Positions 8,018 to 19,660 are shown, counted from the first letter of the stretch. The stretch: DNA of 50,840 nucleotides from Burkholderiales bacterium Ga0074133 (GCA_001464865.1 LNEG01000102.1:1-50840), one strand, 5' to 3'. Program-made: numbers and translations. Notes: generated by a model from the sequence alone, not told the origin.

Positions 8018-9769
8018 CTACGGTACCAGCGGCAGCCAGCGATCACCCGAAGTGGAAGGCGGCAGTGTCTGCAGGTTCGCCAGAACCCGGTGGCCTCGCG
8101 CTGCCAGAGGCAGCGCAGCAGAGGTGGCAAATGCCGCTGCAGTGGCCGCCGGCAGCAGCGACCGCGCTGGCTCCCCTTGCGCCGGGGCATGCCCAAGAGC
8201 AGAAGGCCCCGATACCAGAGCATTGTCGGAAAGGCGAAACTGCTCCACCGTGGCGAGCAGGCTTCTGGCCTGCTGTGTCAGCCCGCTGGAAGTGCCTGAG
8301 CTCTCGTCCACCAGCGCGGCGTTTTGCTGTGTGGCTGCATCCAGATGCCGCACAGCCTCTCCGATCTGCGCCATGCCCCGGGCCTGCTCCTGGCCGGCCT
8401 CCTTGATGGCACCAATGAGCGAGACCACCTGCTGGACATGGTCCACCGTGTTGGCCACGCGCTCGCCTGCCTTGCCCACCAGCAGGGCTCCGCGCTCTAC
8501 GCCCAGAACGCTGGCCGAGATCAGTCGGCGGATTTCACGCGCAGCCGTGCCGCTGCGTTGCGAGAGCACGCGCACCTCGTTCGCCACTACCGCGAATCCG
8601 CGCCCCTGATCGCCCGCGCGAGCCGCTTCCACCGCAGCATTGAGGGCAAGCAGGTTGGTCTGGAAGGCGATGTCATCAATCACCTTGATGATGTCGGTGA
8701 CCTTTTGCGACTGCGCCCGGATGTCCTGCATGGTGGCAATCACCTCATGCATCGCGCTGCCACCTTCGTTTGCAACACAGCTGGCCCGCTCCGCAAGGTC
8801 TGCAGCGCGCAGGGCGTTGTCGGTGTTTTGCGCGACGGTGATGGTCAGCTGCTCCATCGACGCCGCCGTTTCCTGCAGGCTGGAAGCCTGCACCTCGGTA
8901 CGGCGGGCAAGCTCCTGTGTGCTGCCCGCCATGGCTGCAGCTTCGTGAGCAACGGTTTCGGTGCTTGTGCGCACCTGTGCAATCACGCGCACCAGCTGCT
9001 GGTTCATGTCGCGCAGCGCGCCAAGCAGTTCCGCGGTCTCGTCGGTACCATGCACCTGGATGCGCGCACTGAGGTCGCCGCGCGCCACCGTACGCGCCAG
9101 CGTGACGGCACGCCGCAGCGGCACCGATATCGACCGGGTGATGACCCAGGCCATGGCGGCACCCGCCAGCAGTGCGGCGCCCGCTGCGCCCAGCATCCAC
9201 CACAGGATGCTCTGGCTCAGCGCCTGCGCTGCAGCAAACTCGGCTGCGGCGACATTCACCTGCAGGGATATCAGCTGGTCGATGGCAGCCTGCACCCGCG
9301 GTGCCGCGGGCCGGATCCGCGTGAGGTAAAGCTCGGAACCGTCGTCGTACCTGCCCGCCACCAGCGCAGTCGATGCGGGCACCAGCCCGCCGGCCAGGTA
9401 GGCGTCGTTTTCGTCCGCAAATGCCTTCGCCAGCGCCTGCTCCTGCGCGCCCAGCGTTCGCGATGTGTAGGTTCCCCACAGTTTCCGGATGTGCTCAACG
9501 TTGGCGGTCAGCGCCGCGTGGCTTGCCTGCAGGTTCGCGGTGCCCGGGTCCATGAGCATGTCCATCACCAGCACGCGGTTTCGCTGCGTCAGGTCACCCA
9601 GCTCGGCGAGCACGCCCATGGGCACGGTGCGGTCGCTGTAGAGCGTTTCGCTGCGCTCGGCCAGCCGGGCGGCCCCCGAAATGGCCCCTGCGGCCAGCGC
9701 AGAGATCAGCAGCAAAAGCACTGCAAACGCGAACGCGAGGCGGGTGCCGATTTTCATTTTCTGGAGCAT
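8018..9769 (-). CDS. Methyl-accepting chemotaxis protein
   Basis: A 583-residue inner-membrane chemoreceptor. Membrane helix 1 (about 11-31) and helix 2 (about 189-212) flank a periplasmic four-helix-bundle type sensor domain; a HAMP linker (about 212-265) and the long cytoplasmic signalling domain follow. The hairpin tip that binds CheW/CheA is textbook: [20 protein letters not shown] then [16 protein letters not shown]. It lacks a C-terminal NWETF-like pentapeptide for CheR tethering. The ATG at 9769 and an in-frame ATG four codons later are both possible starts. The ligand is unknown. Confidence 0.92.
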   Translation of the reverse strand: MLQKMKIGTRLAFAFAVLLLLISALAAGAISGAARLAERSETLYSDRTVPMGVLAELGDLTQRNRVLVMDMLMDPGTANLQASHAALTANVEHIRKLWGTYTSRTLGAQEQALAKAFADENDAYLAGGLVPASTALVAGRYDDGSELYLTRIRPAAPRVQAAIDQLISLQVNVAAAEFAAAQALSQSILWWMLGAAGAALLAGAAMAWVITRSISVPLRRAVTLARTVARGDLSARIQVHGTDETAELLGALRDMNQQLVRVIAQVRTSTETVAHEAAAMAGSTQELARRTEVQASSLQETAASMEQLTITVAQNTDNALRAADLAERASCVANEGGSAMHEVIATMQDIRAQSQKVTDIIKVIDDIAFQTNLLALNAAVEAARAGDQGRGFAVVANEVRVLSQRSGTAAREIRRLISASVLGVERGALLVGKAGERVANTVDHVQQVVSLIGAIKEAGQEQARGMAQIGEAVRHLDAATQQNAALVDESSGTSSGLTQQARSLLATVEQFRLSDNALVSGPSALGHAPAQGEPARSLLPAATAAAFATSAALPLAARGHRVLANLQTLPPSTSGDRWLPLVP

Positions 9770-9831
9770 GTGACGGTCTTTGTGAGATTTTTGTCAGTTG
9801 CCTGCCCGGGTATTCGGGTGGAATACAGCCA

Positions 9832-9876
9832 GTGACTTGCGTCACGCTACGAGTTTCAGGTGACAACACTGTGACG
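9832..9876. promoter_or_regulatory. Cluster of GTGAC/GTCAC half-sites upstream of the PstS-like gene
   Basis: Between the chemoreceptor and the PstS-like gene lies the inverted repeat GTGACTTGCGTCAC (9832-9845), followed by GTGACAACACTGTGAC with two direct GTGAC copies. It looks like a regulator binding region, and is not a clear PhoB box, which needs 11-bp repeats of CTGTNAT. The factor and the gene controlled (either divergent neighbour) are unknown. Confidence 0.25.
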
Positions 9877-10033
9877 CAGGCGAATGACCTCGGAGAACAC
9901 GGGCTGTGTTACCGCGCCTGTTACAGAATTGATAAAGTGCCTGCCGTTGCGTTTCCCCGGACTATCCACCGGAGCACGACGCACAGCATCACTGAATAAA
10001 AACTGACAGGCCCGTCATTTGTATTTCAAGCCC

Positions 10034-11104
10034 ATGAATATTTTCCGCTGCCTTTTTTGGGTACCACTCATGCTTTCGCAGGCAGTATCTGCGCACGCCG
10101 AAACGGCCACAGGCGCAGGATCTTCTGCAGCCGCACCCATTTATCGCGGCTGGGCCAAGGCTTATTCGCAGGCAGTGGGCCATGCGGTGGAATACGAATC
10201 CATCGGCTCCAGTGCAGGCATGAAAAAAATCCAGCAACAGGCCGTAGGCTTTGGTGCCACAGACGTTTACCCCTCCGAAAAGGACCTGGCAGAGCACGGC
10301 CTGCTTGCCCTTCCGGTGGCAATCACCGGCATCGCGCCGGTCGTGAACCTGCCCAAGATGCAGGGGGTACCCCTGCGAATGACGGGCGATGTGCTGAGCC
10401 GGATCTTCATGGGGGAGATCACCCGCTGGAATGCGCGTGAAATCGTTGCGCTGAATACCGACATTGCACTGCCCGACCTGCCCATCAAGGTCGTGGTGCG
10501 TGCAGACGGATCGGGAACCACCTATAACTTTGCCGATTATCTCGGCAAGGTCGATCCAAAATGGAAATCTGCCTACGGCGCCAAAACAAGTCTTTCGTGG
10601 CCCGCAGGGTTCATGGCGGTCAAAGGCAGCGAGGGGGTGGCCAAGGGCGTGCGCGAAACGGCTGGTTCGATCGGATATGTCGATTATGGATATGTCACAG
10701 AGTACGGACTTGTACCGGTCCAGATGAGAAATGCCGACGGTGTTTATGTCAAGCCATCCATCGATGCTTTCCGTTCTGCGCTTTCCAACAGCGAATGGGC
10801 CGCATCAGGCAGTTTCAACACCACACTGACCCAGCGGCCCGGAAAATCGTCCTGGCCCATCACCATGGGCACGTTTGTCGTGTTCCCCAAGGTGGCACGC
10901 AACCCGGAGCAGACGGCGTCGGCACTCCGGTTCGTGATCTGGTCGTTCCTGAACGGCGACAGCCTTGTGCAGGAAAACAATTTCGTGCGACTGCCAGACC
11001 GCGTGCAGGCGTCAGCCTTCAAGCAGATCACCGCGGTGCGCGATCCGCAGGGGAAAACGCTGGGGATGGGGCTGTTGTCATCCATCCACCCCCCGAGCCC
11101 CTGA
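10034..11104 (+). CDS. PstS-like phosphate-binding protein (orphan)
   Basis: A 356-residue secreted periplasmic binding protein of the PstS family. A signal peptide ends near residue 25 (AVSAHA/ET). The phosphate-binding fold shows at GAGSSAAAPIYRGW, YESIGSSAGMKKI, GATDVYPSEKDL, and RADGSGTTYNFADYL. The ATG at 10034 starts directly at the signal peptide. No pstC, pstA, pstB or phoU is adjacent, so this is an orphan: it may feed a remote Pst channel or have a sensing or ion-scavenging role. It is divergent from the chemoreceptor across 264 bp. Confidence 0.87.
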   Translation: MNIFRCLFWVPLMLSQAVSAHAETATGAGSSAAAPIYRGWAKAYSQAVGHAVEYESIGSSAGMKKIQQQAVGFGATDVYPSEKDLAEHGLLALPVAITGIAPVVNLPKMQGVPLRMTGDVLSRIFMGEITRWNAREIVALNTDIALPDLPIKVVVRADGSGTTYNFADYLGKVDPKWKSAYGAKTSLSWPAGFMAVKGSEGVAKGVRETAGSIGYVDYGYVTEYGLVPVQMRNADGVYVKPSIDAFRSALSNSEWAASGSFNTTLTQRPGKSSWPITMGTFVVFPKVARNPEQTASALRFVIWSFLNGDSLVQENNFVRLPDRVQASAFKQITAVRDPQGKTLGMGLLSSIHPPSP

Positions 11105-11174
11105 AGTGCACTGGAATGGCGAGCGGTACCCGGCACGGCGGTCGGGCACCGCTGCACGCGGCAAAATGCCCTGC

Positions 11175-11867
11175 ATGAACGCCCCTCGCTTTCCCAGCGG
11201 CCCCACACCACATGCCGACACGCCGCAAGCGCCGCGCAGGCCTGCGGCCACCGCCAACCACACCGAGCAACACCGGACACCCCACAAGGACGAGATCGCG
11301 CTGCTGGAGCCGTTCGACCGGCTCGGGCTGGACCGTATCACCCTGGTGACGACCGCAGCGGAGGCCGACCGTGCCTGTGCTGCGATCGCAGGCGCCCCCG
11401 CGTGGGGCTTCGACACCGAATCCAAACCGACATTCGTGCGCGATGAAGTCTCTGACGGCCCGCACATCGTGCAGCTGGCCGCGCTGGAGCACGCCTGGGT
11501 GTTTCAGCTGCATGAGCCCGACTGCCGCGCGCGCGTCGCAGAACTGCTGGCGCTGCGGGGTGTGACCAAGGCCGGCTTTGGCCTTGGTGACGACACCAAA
11601 CGCATCCAGCGCAAGCTGGGTGTGCAGCCGGCGGACGTGCTGGAACTGAACACGGTGTTTCGCCAGCGCGGCTACCGCAAGGACATGGGCGTCAAGGGCG
11701 CGGTGGCCGTGCTGTTCAACCGGCGCTTCATCAAGTCGAAGAAAGCCGCGACCTCGAACTGGGCAAACCCCAGGCTGACAGAAGCGCAGCTGGTCTATGC
11801 CGCCAACGATGCATGGGCGGCCTTGCGGGTCTTTCACGCGCTGGGGAGCCCCGCTGCGGAACGCTAA
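11175..11867 (+). CDS. RNase D-like 3'-5' exonuclease (DEDDy)
   Basis: A 230-residue nuclease-fold protein. The three exonuclease motifs are visible: WGFDTESKPTF (Exo I, D and E), AGFGLGDDTKRIQRKLG (Exo II), and YAANDAWAALRVFHAL (Exo III, Y-x3-D). It has only the catalytic domain and no HRDC domain, so it is shorter than true RNase D (about 370 residues). The first ~45 residues are low-complexity. ATG 11175 and ATG 11166 are both possible starts; neither has a clear ribosome binding site. An intrinsic terminator follows. Confidence 0.82.
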   Translation: MNAPRFPSGPTPHADTPQAPRRPAATANHTEQHRTPHKDEIALLEPFDRLGLDRITLVTTAAEADRACAAIAGAPAWGFDTESKPTFVRDEVSDGPHIVQLAALEHAWVFQLHEPDCRARVAELLALRGVTKAGFGLGDDTKRIQRKLGVQPADVLELNTVFRQRGYRKDMGVKGAVAVLFNRRFIKSKKAATSNWANPRLTEAQLVYAANDAWAALRVFHALGSPAAER

Positions 11868-11879
11868 GCCCTGCACATC

Positions 11880-11951
11880 CCCAAACGCTATTAAATATAT
11901 AGCACCCAAGCATTATTTATAAAGGGCCTCAGGCCATTTTGGCCTGATTTT
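11880..11951 (-). repeat. Interspersed repeat with GCTAT core, copy A
   Basis: Read on the minus strand this AT-rich stretch gives a GGCC-hairpin, then AGGCCC, TATAAATAATGC, TGCTAT and TTAATAG. The same order of blocks occurs at about 24541-24600 and 29425-29506. I take it as a short interspersed repeat of the type I know from Comamonadaceae genomes. This copy's palindromic end also forms the terminator at 11929. Confidence 0.55.
11929..11951 (+). terminator. Intrinsic terminator after the RNase D-like gene
   Basis: A perfect 8-bp stem (TCAGGCCA with TGGCCTGA, loop TTT) is followed directly by TTTT. It lies 62 bp after the nuclease stop codon and just before the convergent fadH end, and is part of repeat copy A. 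Confidence 0.65.
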
Positions 11952-11965
11952 CTGCCTGCAGGGCC

Positions 11966-14128
<2,163 letters not shown>

Positions 14129-14136
14129 GACATCCC

Positions 14137-14772
14137 ATGGCAAGCCGCATCACCCCTCCCCCCTCCGCCGTCCCCGCCGAAGCTGCTGCCGTCGACCGGC
14201 GCCAGGACATCCTGAACGCAGCCCTGGCCTGCGCAGCCGAAGGTGGGGTAGACGCGGTCAGCATCGACGGCGTGCGCGCGCGCTGCGGAGCCAGCGTCGG
14301 CAGCATCTACCACCACTTTGGCAACCGTGACGGCATCCTGGCCGCGCTGTTCCTGGATGTCTTTCATGACCAGTCCCGCAGCGTTCAGGCGCAGCTCGAC
14401 AAGGCACGCAGTGCACGCGCAGGCGTGCGAGCGCTGGTCACGGGGTATCTGGACTGGGTGGTGGCACAACCGGAACGAGCGCGGTTTCTGTTTCAGGCCC
14501 GGGGCGCCGTGGCGGCGGGCCCGCGCAACGCCGATCTGGCGGAGGCAGCACGCCGGCGCAACCAGGCGCTGGTGTTGTGGTTCGAGCCGCACCGGGCCTC
14601 CGGCATGCTGCGCGACCTGCCCTGCGAGCTGATGCCTTCGCTGGTGATGGGCCCGGTGCAAAGCTATTGCCGTGCCTGGCTGTCCGACCGCTCAGGCCAG
14701 GGCGCGCTGCCCTCACCTGCCACCTACCGGGCCGAGCTGGCCGATGCGGCGTGGCGGGTAGTGCAGGCCTGA
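14137..14772 (+). CDS. TetR family regulator, probably of fadH
   Basis: A 211-residue TetR-type repressor of typical length. The helix-turn-helix is in residues ~22-67: RQDILNAALACAAEGGVDAV, then CGASVGSIYHHFGNRDGILA. The C-terminal ligand domain is diverse, as usual. Being divergent from fadH with a palindromic pair between them suggests autoregulation and control of fadH, with an acyl-CoA or related ligand; the ligand is inference. Confidence 0.88.
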   Translation: MASRITPPPSAVPAEAAAVDRRQDILNAALACAAEGGVDAVSIDGVRARCGASVGSIYHHFGNRDGILAALFLDVFHDQSRSVQAQLDKARSARAGVRALVTGYLDWVVAQPERARFLFQARGAVAAGPRNADLAEAARRRNQALVLWFEPHRASGMLRDLPCELMPSLVMGPVQSYCRAWLSDRSGQGALPSPATYRAELADAAWRVVQA

Positions 14773-14900
14773 CAGCGCCCAGCGCAGACCCGCCGAGGGA
14801 ACACCACCCGGGGAGCACTGCCGGCTCCAGGGGCTACGCTACGGCAAGCACCGCGTCAAAAGATGGCTGATCGCGGCCGCGTTGGCGGCGCCAGCCCGGC

Positions 14901-15125
14901 TCAATAGTGCGGGGGCAGTTCGTCGCGCAGGTTTCGCGCGCCGCCTGAGCCCGCTTCAGGCGCCTGCTTGCGCAGTTCGATCACTTCGTGGGTGAGCCGG
15001 TCTATCAATTGCTGTTGCTGGTAGATCGTCAGGTTGAGCTGGTCCAGCAGGTCTTCCGTGAAACTGGCCTTGATCTCCAGGGCTTCGAGGCGGCGCAGGG
15101 TGTCTTCGGGTGTGGTGTTGGGCAT
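14901..15125 (-). CDS. slyX: SlyX family protein
   Basis: A 74-residue coiled-coil protein. The SlyX pattern is plain: LRRLEALEIKASFTEDLLDQ followed by LNLTIYQQQQLIDRLTHEV and an ELPPHY C-terminus. The role is unknown. It starts 2 bp after the stop of the LprI-like gene and is the last gene of a three-gene operon. The ATG at 15125 gives the family start; the upstream in-frame extension is not conserved. Confidence 0.88.
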   Translation of the reverse strand: MPNTTPEDTLRRLEALEIKASFTEDLLDQLNLTIYQQQQLIDRLTHEVIELRKQAPEAGSGGARNLRDELPPHY

Positions 15126-15127
15126 GG

Positions 15128-15910
15128 TCAGTTGGGCAGGGGTACCACGTGGAGTTCGCTGGGGTGGTCCAGCAACCACTCGGTCAGCGCCACGGTACAG
15201 CGGATTTCTTCATGAAGCGGCAGGTCCCTGCCCACGACGAAGCGCAGCAGGACGTAGCCCGTGCGCCCGTCGCGCTCGATCCGGCGAAACGCGTCGCCCC
15301 AGGAACGGGCAGCGTATTGAAAGCGCGATGCATAGCCCTCCTGCCGGTCAGGCGGCCAGCAGGCAATGCGCGCCCCAGGACCGCCGTGCACCCAGCGCCG
15401 CGCATCCTGCGGGTCGGTGTACAGCTCCACCTGGTAGGCCGTTGCCTGGGTGCGCCGCAGCGCAATGCCGGAGATGACACGCGTGTCGTCCACGTTGGGT
15501 ACCGTGCGCGAAAACACCGGCTCAAACGGCTGCCCTTGCACACGGAGCATCCGCTGGTTGGCGGCCTCCAGCGCAGCGGTGCGGCGCGCGTAGCTGGCGG
15601 CCACGCAGTCGGGCGTTTCGCAGCGGTTTCGCTCGCGCAACCAGCGCAACTGGGCGCGGCGCAGCGCTGCCAGGGCCGCGTCATCGTCGGGCTTGGACTG
15701 GGCAGTGAGGTAGACCTGGCCCAGCCTCTGGTCAGCCAGCGCCAGCTCGGGGGTGGTGCAGATCCACTGCTCCACTGCCTTGCTGGCTCGCTGGCAGTCG
15801 AACGCAGGGGTTGGGACAGCGTGCGTCTGCTCAGGCTGGGCTTGCGCGGCCAGGCTGAACAGCAGAGTGCACACCAGTGCAGCAAGGCGATGGGTCAACG
15901 CGCCGTTCAC
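15128..15910 (-). CDS. Secreted protein with an LprI-like (DUF1311) domain
   Basis: A 260-residue exported protein. The signal peptide ends near residue 24 (SLAAQA/QP). Residues ~36-105 match the LprI/DUF1311 pattern with paired cysteines: FDCQRASKAVEQWIC, then LRRAQLRWLRERNRCE. This domain is found in lysozyme-inhibitor-like and other envelope proteins. The C-terminal ~150 residues are not recognised. It overlaps the aminotransferase gene by 4 bp and lies 2 bp before slyX. Confidence 0.7.
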   Translation of the reverse strand: MNGALTHRLAALVCTLLFSLAAQAQPEQTHAVPTPAFDCQRASKAVEQWICTTPELALADQRLGQVYLTAQSKPDDDAALAALRRAQLRWLRERNRCETPDCVAASYARRTAALEAANQRMLRVQGQPFEPVFSRTVPNVDDTRVISGIALRRTQATAYQVELYTDPQDARRWVHGGPGARIACWPPDRQEGYASRFQYAARSWGDAFRRIERDGRTGYVLLRFVVGRDLPLHEEIRCTVALTEWLLDHPSELHVVPLPN

Positions 15911-17097
15911 ATCGCCTGGCCCAGGCGCGCCACGCCTTCACGGATCCGGTCCACATCGGCCGTCGCAAACGACAGGCGGAACGTGGCGTGGTCTGGGTGG
16001 GCGCAGAAGAACGGCGTCCCGGGCACAAAGGCCACGCCCTTTTCGATGGCACGCTTGGCCAGCACATTGCCGTCGGCCACCTTGCCGCCTGCGCCCGTCA
16101 GGCGCGCCCACACAAACAGGCCGCCCTGAGGCTGCACAAAATCGACGGCGTCGCCCAGCTCGCTGCGCAACGCATCGCCCATGGCCTGGGCACGCTCGGC
16201 GTACACCTTGCGCACATTGGCCAGCGTGGCGGGCATGCGGCCGGCCTTGAGGTACTGCGCGGCCGTGGCCTGGGCAAAGGTGCTGGTGTGTGCATCGCTG
16301 AACTGCTTGCACATGGTGGCCTTGGCCAGCAGCTCGGCCGGGGCAATCATCCAGCCCACACGCAGGCCGGGCGAGAGCACCTTGCTCAAGCTGCCGCAGT
16401 GCACCAGCAGCTCGCGGCTGCCGGGCACAGTGGCCGACAGGGCCAGCAGGCTGGGCGGGGGTGCATCGCCAAAGTACAGGTCGCCATAAGGATCGTCCTC
16501 CACCACCAAGGTGTTGTGCCTGACCGCCATCTCCAGCACGGCCTTGCGGCGCTCCAGGCTCAGCATGGCGCCGCTGGGGTTGCCGAAGGTGGGGATCAGG
16601 TACACAAACTTGGGCTTGTGCTCGGCGATGAGCTTTTCCAGTTCGTCGGTCTTGACGCCGTTGCCGTCGATGGGGGCGCTGATCAGCTCGGCGCCATACA
16701 GGCGGAAACACTGGATGGTCGCCAGGAAGGTCGGGCCTTCCACGATCACCTTGTCACCCGGAGAAATCAGCGTCTTGCCCAGCAGGTCCAGCGCCTGCTG
16801 GCTGCCGGTGGTGACGATGAGGTTGTCGGCGGCCACGTCCTGGGCGCCCTTGCTGGCCATGAAGGCGGCCAGTTGCTCGCGCAGCGGGTTGTAGCCTTCG
16901 GTGGCACCGTACTGCAATGCTGCGCCGGGTTCTTCGGTCAGGGCCGCATTGCTGGCAGCCCGGATGCCTTCCACGTCGAACATGGCACTGTCAGGGAAGC
17001 CGCCTGCAAAGCTGATGATGCCGGGCTTGCCCAGAAGCTTGAACAGTTCGCGGATGGCAGAGGTTTCTACGTTGTTGAGGCGATCGGCAAATTGCAT
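15907..17097 (-). CDS. PLP-dependent aminotransferase (2-aminoadipate/aromatic type)
   Basis: A 396-residue fold-type I aminotransferase, cytoplasmic. Landmarks: GIISFAGGFPDSAMF near the N-terminus, YGATEGYNPLREQLAAFM, PTFGNPSG (substrate contact), DDPYGDLYF, and the PLP lysine in GSLSKVLSPGLRVGW. The layout resembles LysN-type 2-aminoadipate transaminases and the catalytic half of MocR proteins, but there is no DNA-binding domain. The true amino donor cannot be read from sequence. First gene of the operon with the LprI-like protein and slyX. Confidence 0.88.
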   Translation of the reverse strand: MQFADRLNNVETSAIRELFKLLGKPGIISFAGGFPDSAMFDVEGIRAASNAALTEEPGAALQYGATEGYNPLREQLAAFMASKGAQDVAADNLIVTTGSQQALDLLGKTLISPGDKVIVEGPTFLATIQCFRLYGAELISAPIDGNGVKTDELEKLIAEHKPKFVYLIPTFGNPSGAMLSLERRKAVLEMAVRHNTLVVEDDPYGDLYFGDAPPPSLLALSATVPGSRELLVHCGSLSKVLSPGLRVGWMIAPAELLAKATMCKQFSDAHTSTFAQATAAQYLKAGRMPATLANVRKVYAERAQAMGDALRSELGDAVDFVQPQGGLFVWARLTGAGGKVADGNVLAKRAIEKGVAFVPGTPFFCAHPDHATFRLSFATADVDRIREGVARLGQAM

Positions 17098-17220
17098 GGC
17101 AAGGGCGTTGTGGAAGGTTGGACGAATCCGCCATTGTCGCCAATCGGCAAGCAGTTTTCCTGCGGCTTACACTGCGCACGCCTGCGGCACAGCCACCGTT
17201 ACACCACCCACGACCGCCTC

Positions 17221-17700
17221 ATGACCGCCACGATCCGCAACCTGCCCCGCATGCGCCTGGCGTTCATGCGCCACACCGGCCCCTACGGTCACCCGGGCCT
17301 GACCCAGCTATGGGAGCGGTTCGGTGCCTGGTGCGATGCCAATCGGCTGAGCCAGCCCCGCCCTCGCTACTACGGCTTCAGCCACGACAACCCCGCCTGT
17401 ACCCCCGCTGCCCAGTGCCGGTACGACGCGTGCGTGCAGATCGGCGTGGGCTTGCGTACCGGCCCCGACGTGCAGGTGATGGACTTTGACGGCGGGGACT
17501 ATGCGTGCGTGCGCTTCACGGGGACCGGCGCCGACATGCCCGGCGCCTGGGCTGCGCTGGCCACCCCGGGGCAGCTGCCCGGTGGATGGCAGCACGATGC
17601 CCGCGCCGCACTGGAAATCTACGACGCGGACTTCGCCGTGGAACCTGACACAGGCAGCTTCAGTTGCTGGCTGTGCATGCCGGTGCAGCGCGCGGGCTGA
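17221..17700 (+). CDS. GyrI-like/effector-binding domain protein
   Basis: A 159-residue stand-alone GyrI-like (SbmC/AraC effector-binding) domain. Typical features are IRNLPRMRLAFMRHTGPYG at the start, then RYYGFSHDNP and RYDACVQIGVG. Such domains bind small hydrophobic molecules, and E. coli SbmC inhibits DNA gyrase; the ligand here is unknown. There is no DNA-binding domain. It is divergent from the aminotransferase operon and 59 bp upstream of nth. Confidence 0.8.
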   Translation: MTATIRNLPRMRLAFMRHTGPYGHPGLTQLWERFGAWCDANRLSQPRPRYYGFSHDNPACTPAAQCRYDACVQIGVGLRTGPDVQVMDFDGGDYACVRFTGTGADMPGAWAALATPGQLPGGWQHDARAALEIYDADFAVEPDTGSFSCWLCMPVQRAG

Positions 17701-17759
17701 TCGCCTGCCGTACCCATGCAACGCCCCCTCCGCATCCCGCCCTACACCGCAACGCCACC

Positions 17760-18404
17760 ATGAAGACAGCCCATATTGAACCCTTCTTCGCCACGCTCAA
17801 GGCGGCCAACCCCATGCCCAACACGGAGCTGGAATACACCACCGTGTTCGAGCTGCTGGCCGCCGTGCTGCTGTCCGCGCAGGCCACCGATGTGGGCGTG
17901 AACAAGGCCACGCGCCGGCTGTTCCCGGTGGCGGGCACGCCGCAGGCCATCCTGGACCTGGGGCTGGAAGGCCTGGAGGGTTACATCAAGACCATCGGCC
18001 TGTACAAGAGCAAGGCGCGGCACCTGCTGGAAACCTGCCGCATCCTGGTGGAGCAGCACGGCGGCGTGGTGCCGCGCACGCGCGAGGCGCTGGAAGCCCT
18101 GCCCGGCGTGGGGCGCAAAACGGCGAACGTCGTGCTCAACGTGGCCTTTGGCCAGCCCACCATGGCGGTCGATACCCACATCTTTCGCGTGAGCAACCGC
18201 ACCGGCCTGGCGCCGGGCAAGAACCCGCTGGCGGTGGAGATGCAGCTGATGAAGCGGGTGCCCCCGCTCTACGCGGTAGATTCGCACCACTGGCTCATCC
18301 TGCATGGCCGCTACGTGTGCCAGGCGCGCAAGCCGCGGTGCTGGGAGTGCGCGGTCAGCGTCTATTGCGACTACCGTCCCAAGACACCCAAGCCACACGA
18401 GTGA
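17760..18404 (+). CDS. nth: Endonuclease III
   Basis: A 214-residue DNA glycosylase/AP lyase that removes oxidised pyrimidines. Residue positions match E. coli Nth closely: helix-hairpin-helix LPGVGRKTANVV with catalytic K120, catalytic D138 (AVDTHIFRV), and the 4Fe-4S cysteines C187, C194, C197 and C203. Length equals the family norm. The start ATG at 17760 matches the family N-terminus. No partner genes are adjacent. Confidence 0.96.
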   Translation: MKTAHIEPFFATLKAANPMPNTELEYTTVFELLAAVLLSAQATDVGVNKATRRLFPVAGTPQAILDLGLEGLEGYIKTIGLYKSKARHLLETCRILVEQHGGVVPRTREALEALPGVGRKTANVVLNVAFGQPTMAVDTHIFRVSNRTGLAPGKNPLAVEMQLMKRVPPLYAVDSHHWLILHGRYVCQARKPRCWECAVSVYCDYRPKTPKPHE

Positions 18405-18526
18405 GCCAGGCAGCCAGCCACAGGCGGCGGCGGCCGATGAACGGAACGCCGTAAGACCACGCTGCGCCCCGGCCTTCGCGCGCGCTTGCAATCCGCCTGC
18501 GGTCGATATACTGGAACTGATACGCC

Positions 18527-19660
18527 ATGCCCGTCCTCGACCCCCGAACCCTGATTGCCATGGCTGGCGTCATGTCGCTGCTCATGGCACTGGTGCTGGG
18601 CCTGATGCGCCGGTCCTACCCGCCGAGCATCCGCGGCCTGGGAATGTGGGCCATGGCACCGCTGCTGTGGGTGCTCTCCACGGCGCTGTTCTCGGCACGC
18701 GGCATGGTGCATGACATGCTCGGCATCGTTGGCGCCAACTCGCTGCTGCTGATGGGAGCGCTATTCCAGTTGGCAGGAACGCGGCGCTTTCTGGGCCAAC
18801 CGGTGGCCTGGGTGCCGTGGGCAACATTGTTTGCGTTGACCGTGGGCGCAATGACAGTGCTGACCCTGTCGTATCCCGACTACCTCCTACGCGTGGGCGT
18901 GTTTACCGTGTCGATCGCCTGCGTCTACGGCTCGCTGCTGGTATTCCTGCTCCGGCGGGGGGATCAGAGCTTTCCTATCCGACTGGTGGAGGCAGTGCTT
19001 GTGCTTCACCTGCTGGTGCTGGCGGGCAGGCTCTACACGCTATCGACAGGTCAGGGCGGCAGCGACCTGCTGGACCGCAATGCGATCCAGACGCTCTACA
19101 TCAGCGCCTACGTGCTCACCACACTGATGCTCCCGCTGGGCAACGTGCTCATGGCCACCGACCGACTGCGCGCCGAGCTGGAGCACCTGGCCACCCATGA
19201 CCCGCTGTTGCCCGTGCTCAACCGCAGGGCCTTCCTGCAGGCCTGCGAGCACGAGCTGTCGCGGCAGCGGCGCACTGGCAGGCCCCCTGCGCTGATCCTC
19301 ATGGATCTGGACCATTTCAAGGCCGTCAACGACACCCACGGCCATCAGCATGGCGACGCCGTGCTGCGCCATGTTGTGACTCGTCTGCAGACCGTACTGC
19401 GCCGCACCGACGTGCTGGCGCGCTACGGAGGCGAAGAATTTGCGCTGCTGCTGCCCGAGACATCCACAGACGATGCCTGCCTGCTGTCACAACGGCTGCA
19501 CAACAGCCTCGCCCAGGGCCATCCGCTCGATTGCCGCATGAGCATGGGCGCCACGGCGTGGCGCGGCGAAACAGACAGTCTGGACGCCATGCTCTCGCGG
19601 GCCGACGCTGCGCTCTACCGTGCCAAGGCCGCTGGCCGAAACCAGACTTGTACCGACTGA
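18527..19660 (+). CDS. Membrane diguanylate cyclase (GGDEF)
   Basis: A 377-residue protein with about six predicted membrane helices in residues 1-210 and a C-terminal GGDEF domain (about 215-375). The catalytic GGEEF is at 301-305 and the inhibitory RxxD site at 292-295, so it should make cyclic di-GMP and be product-inhibited. The membrane part has no known sensory domain name that I can give. It is convergent with cobT, 29 bp apart. Confidence 0.88.
   Translation: MPVLDPRTLIAMAGVMSLLMALVLGLMRRSYPPSIRGLGMWAMAPLLWVLSTALFSARGMVHDMLGIVGANSLLLMGALFQLAGTRRFLGQPVAWVPWATLFALTVGAMTVLTLSYPDYLLRVGVFTVSIACVYGSLLVFLLRRGDQSFPIRLVEAVLVLHLLVLAGRLYTLSTGQGGSDLLDRNAIQTLYISAYVLTTLMLPLGNVLMATDRLRAELEHLATHDPLLPVLNRRAFLQACEHELSRQRRTGRPPALILMDLDHFKAVNDTHGHQHGDAVLRHVVTRLQTVLRRTDVLARYGGEEFALLLPETSTDDACLLSQRLHNSLAQGHPLDCRMSMGATAWRGETDSLDAMLSRADAALYRAKAAGRNQTCTD

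Noticed and set aside
9890..9950. Possible Pho box (TGTTAC repeated) upstream of the PstS-like gene
   Set aside because: The two TGTTAC copies are 12 bp apart instead of the 11 bp needed, and the sequence departs from CTGTNAT.
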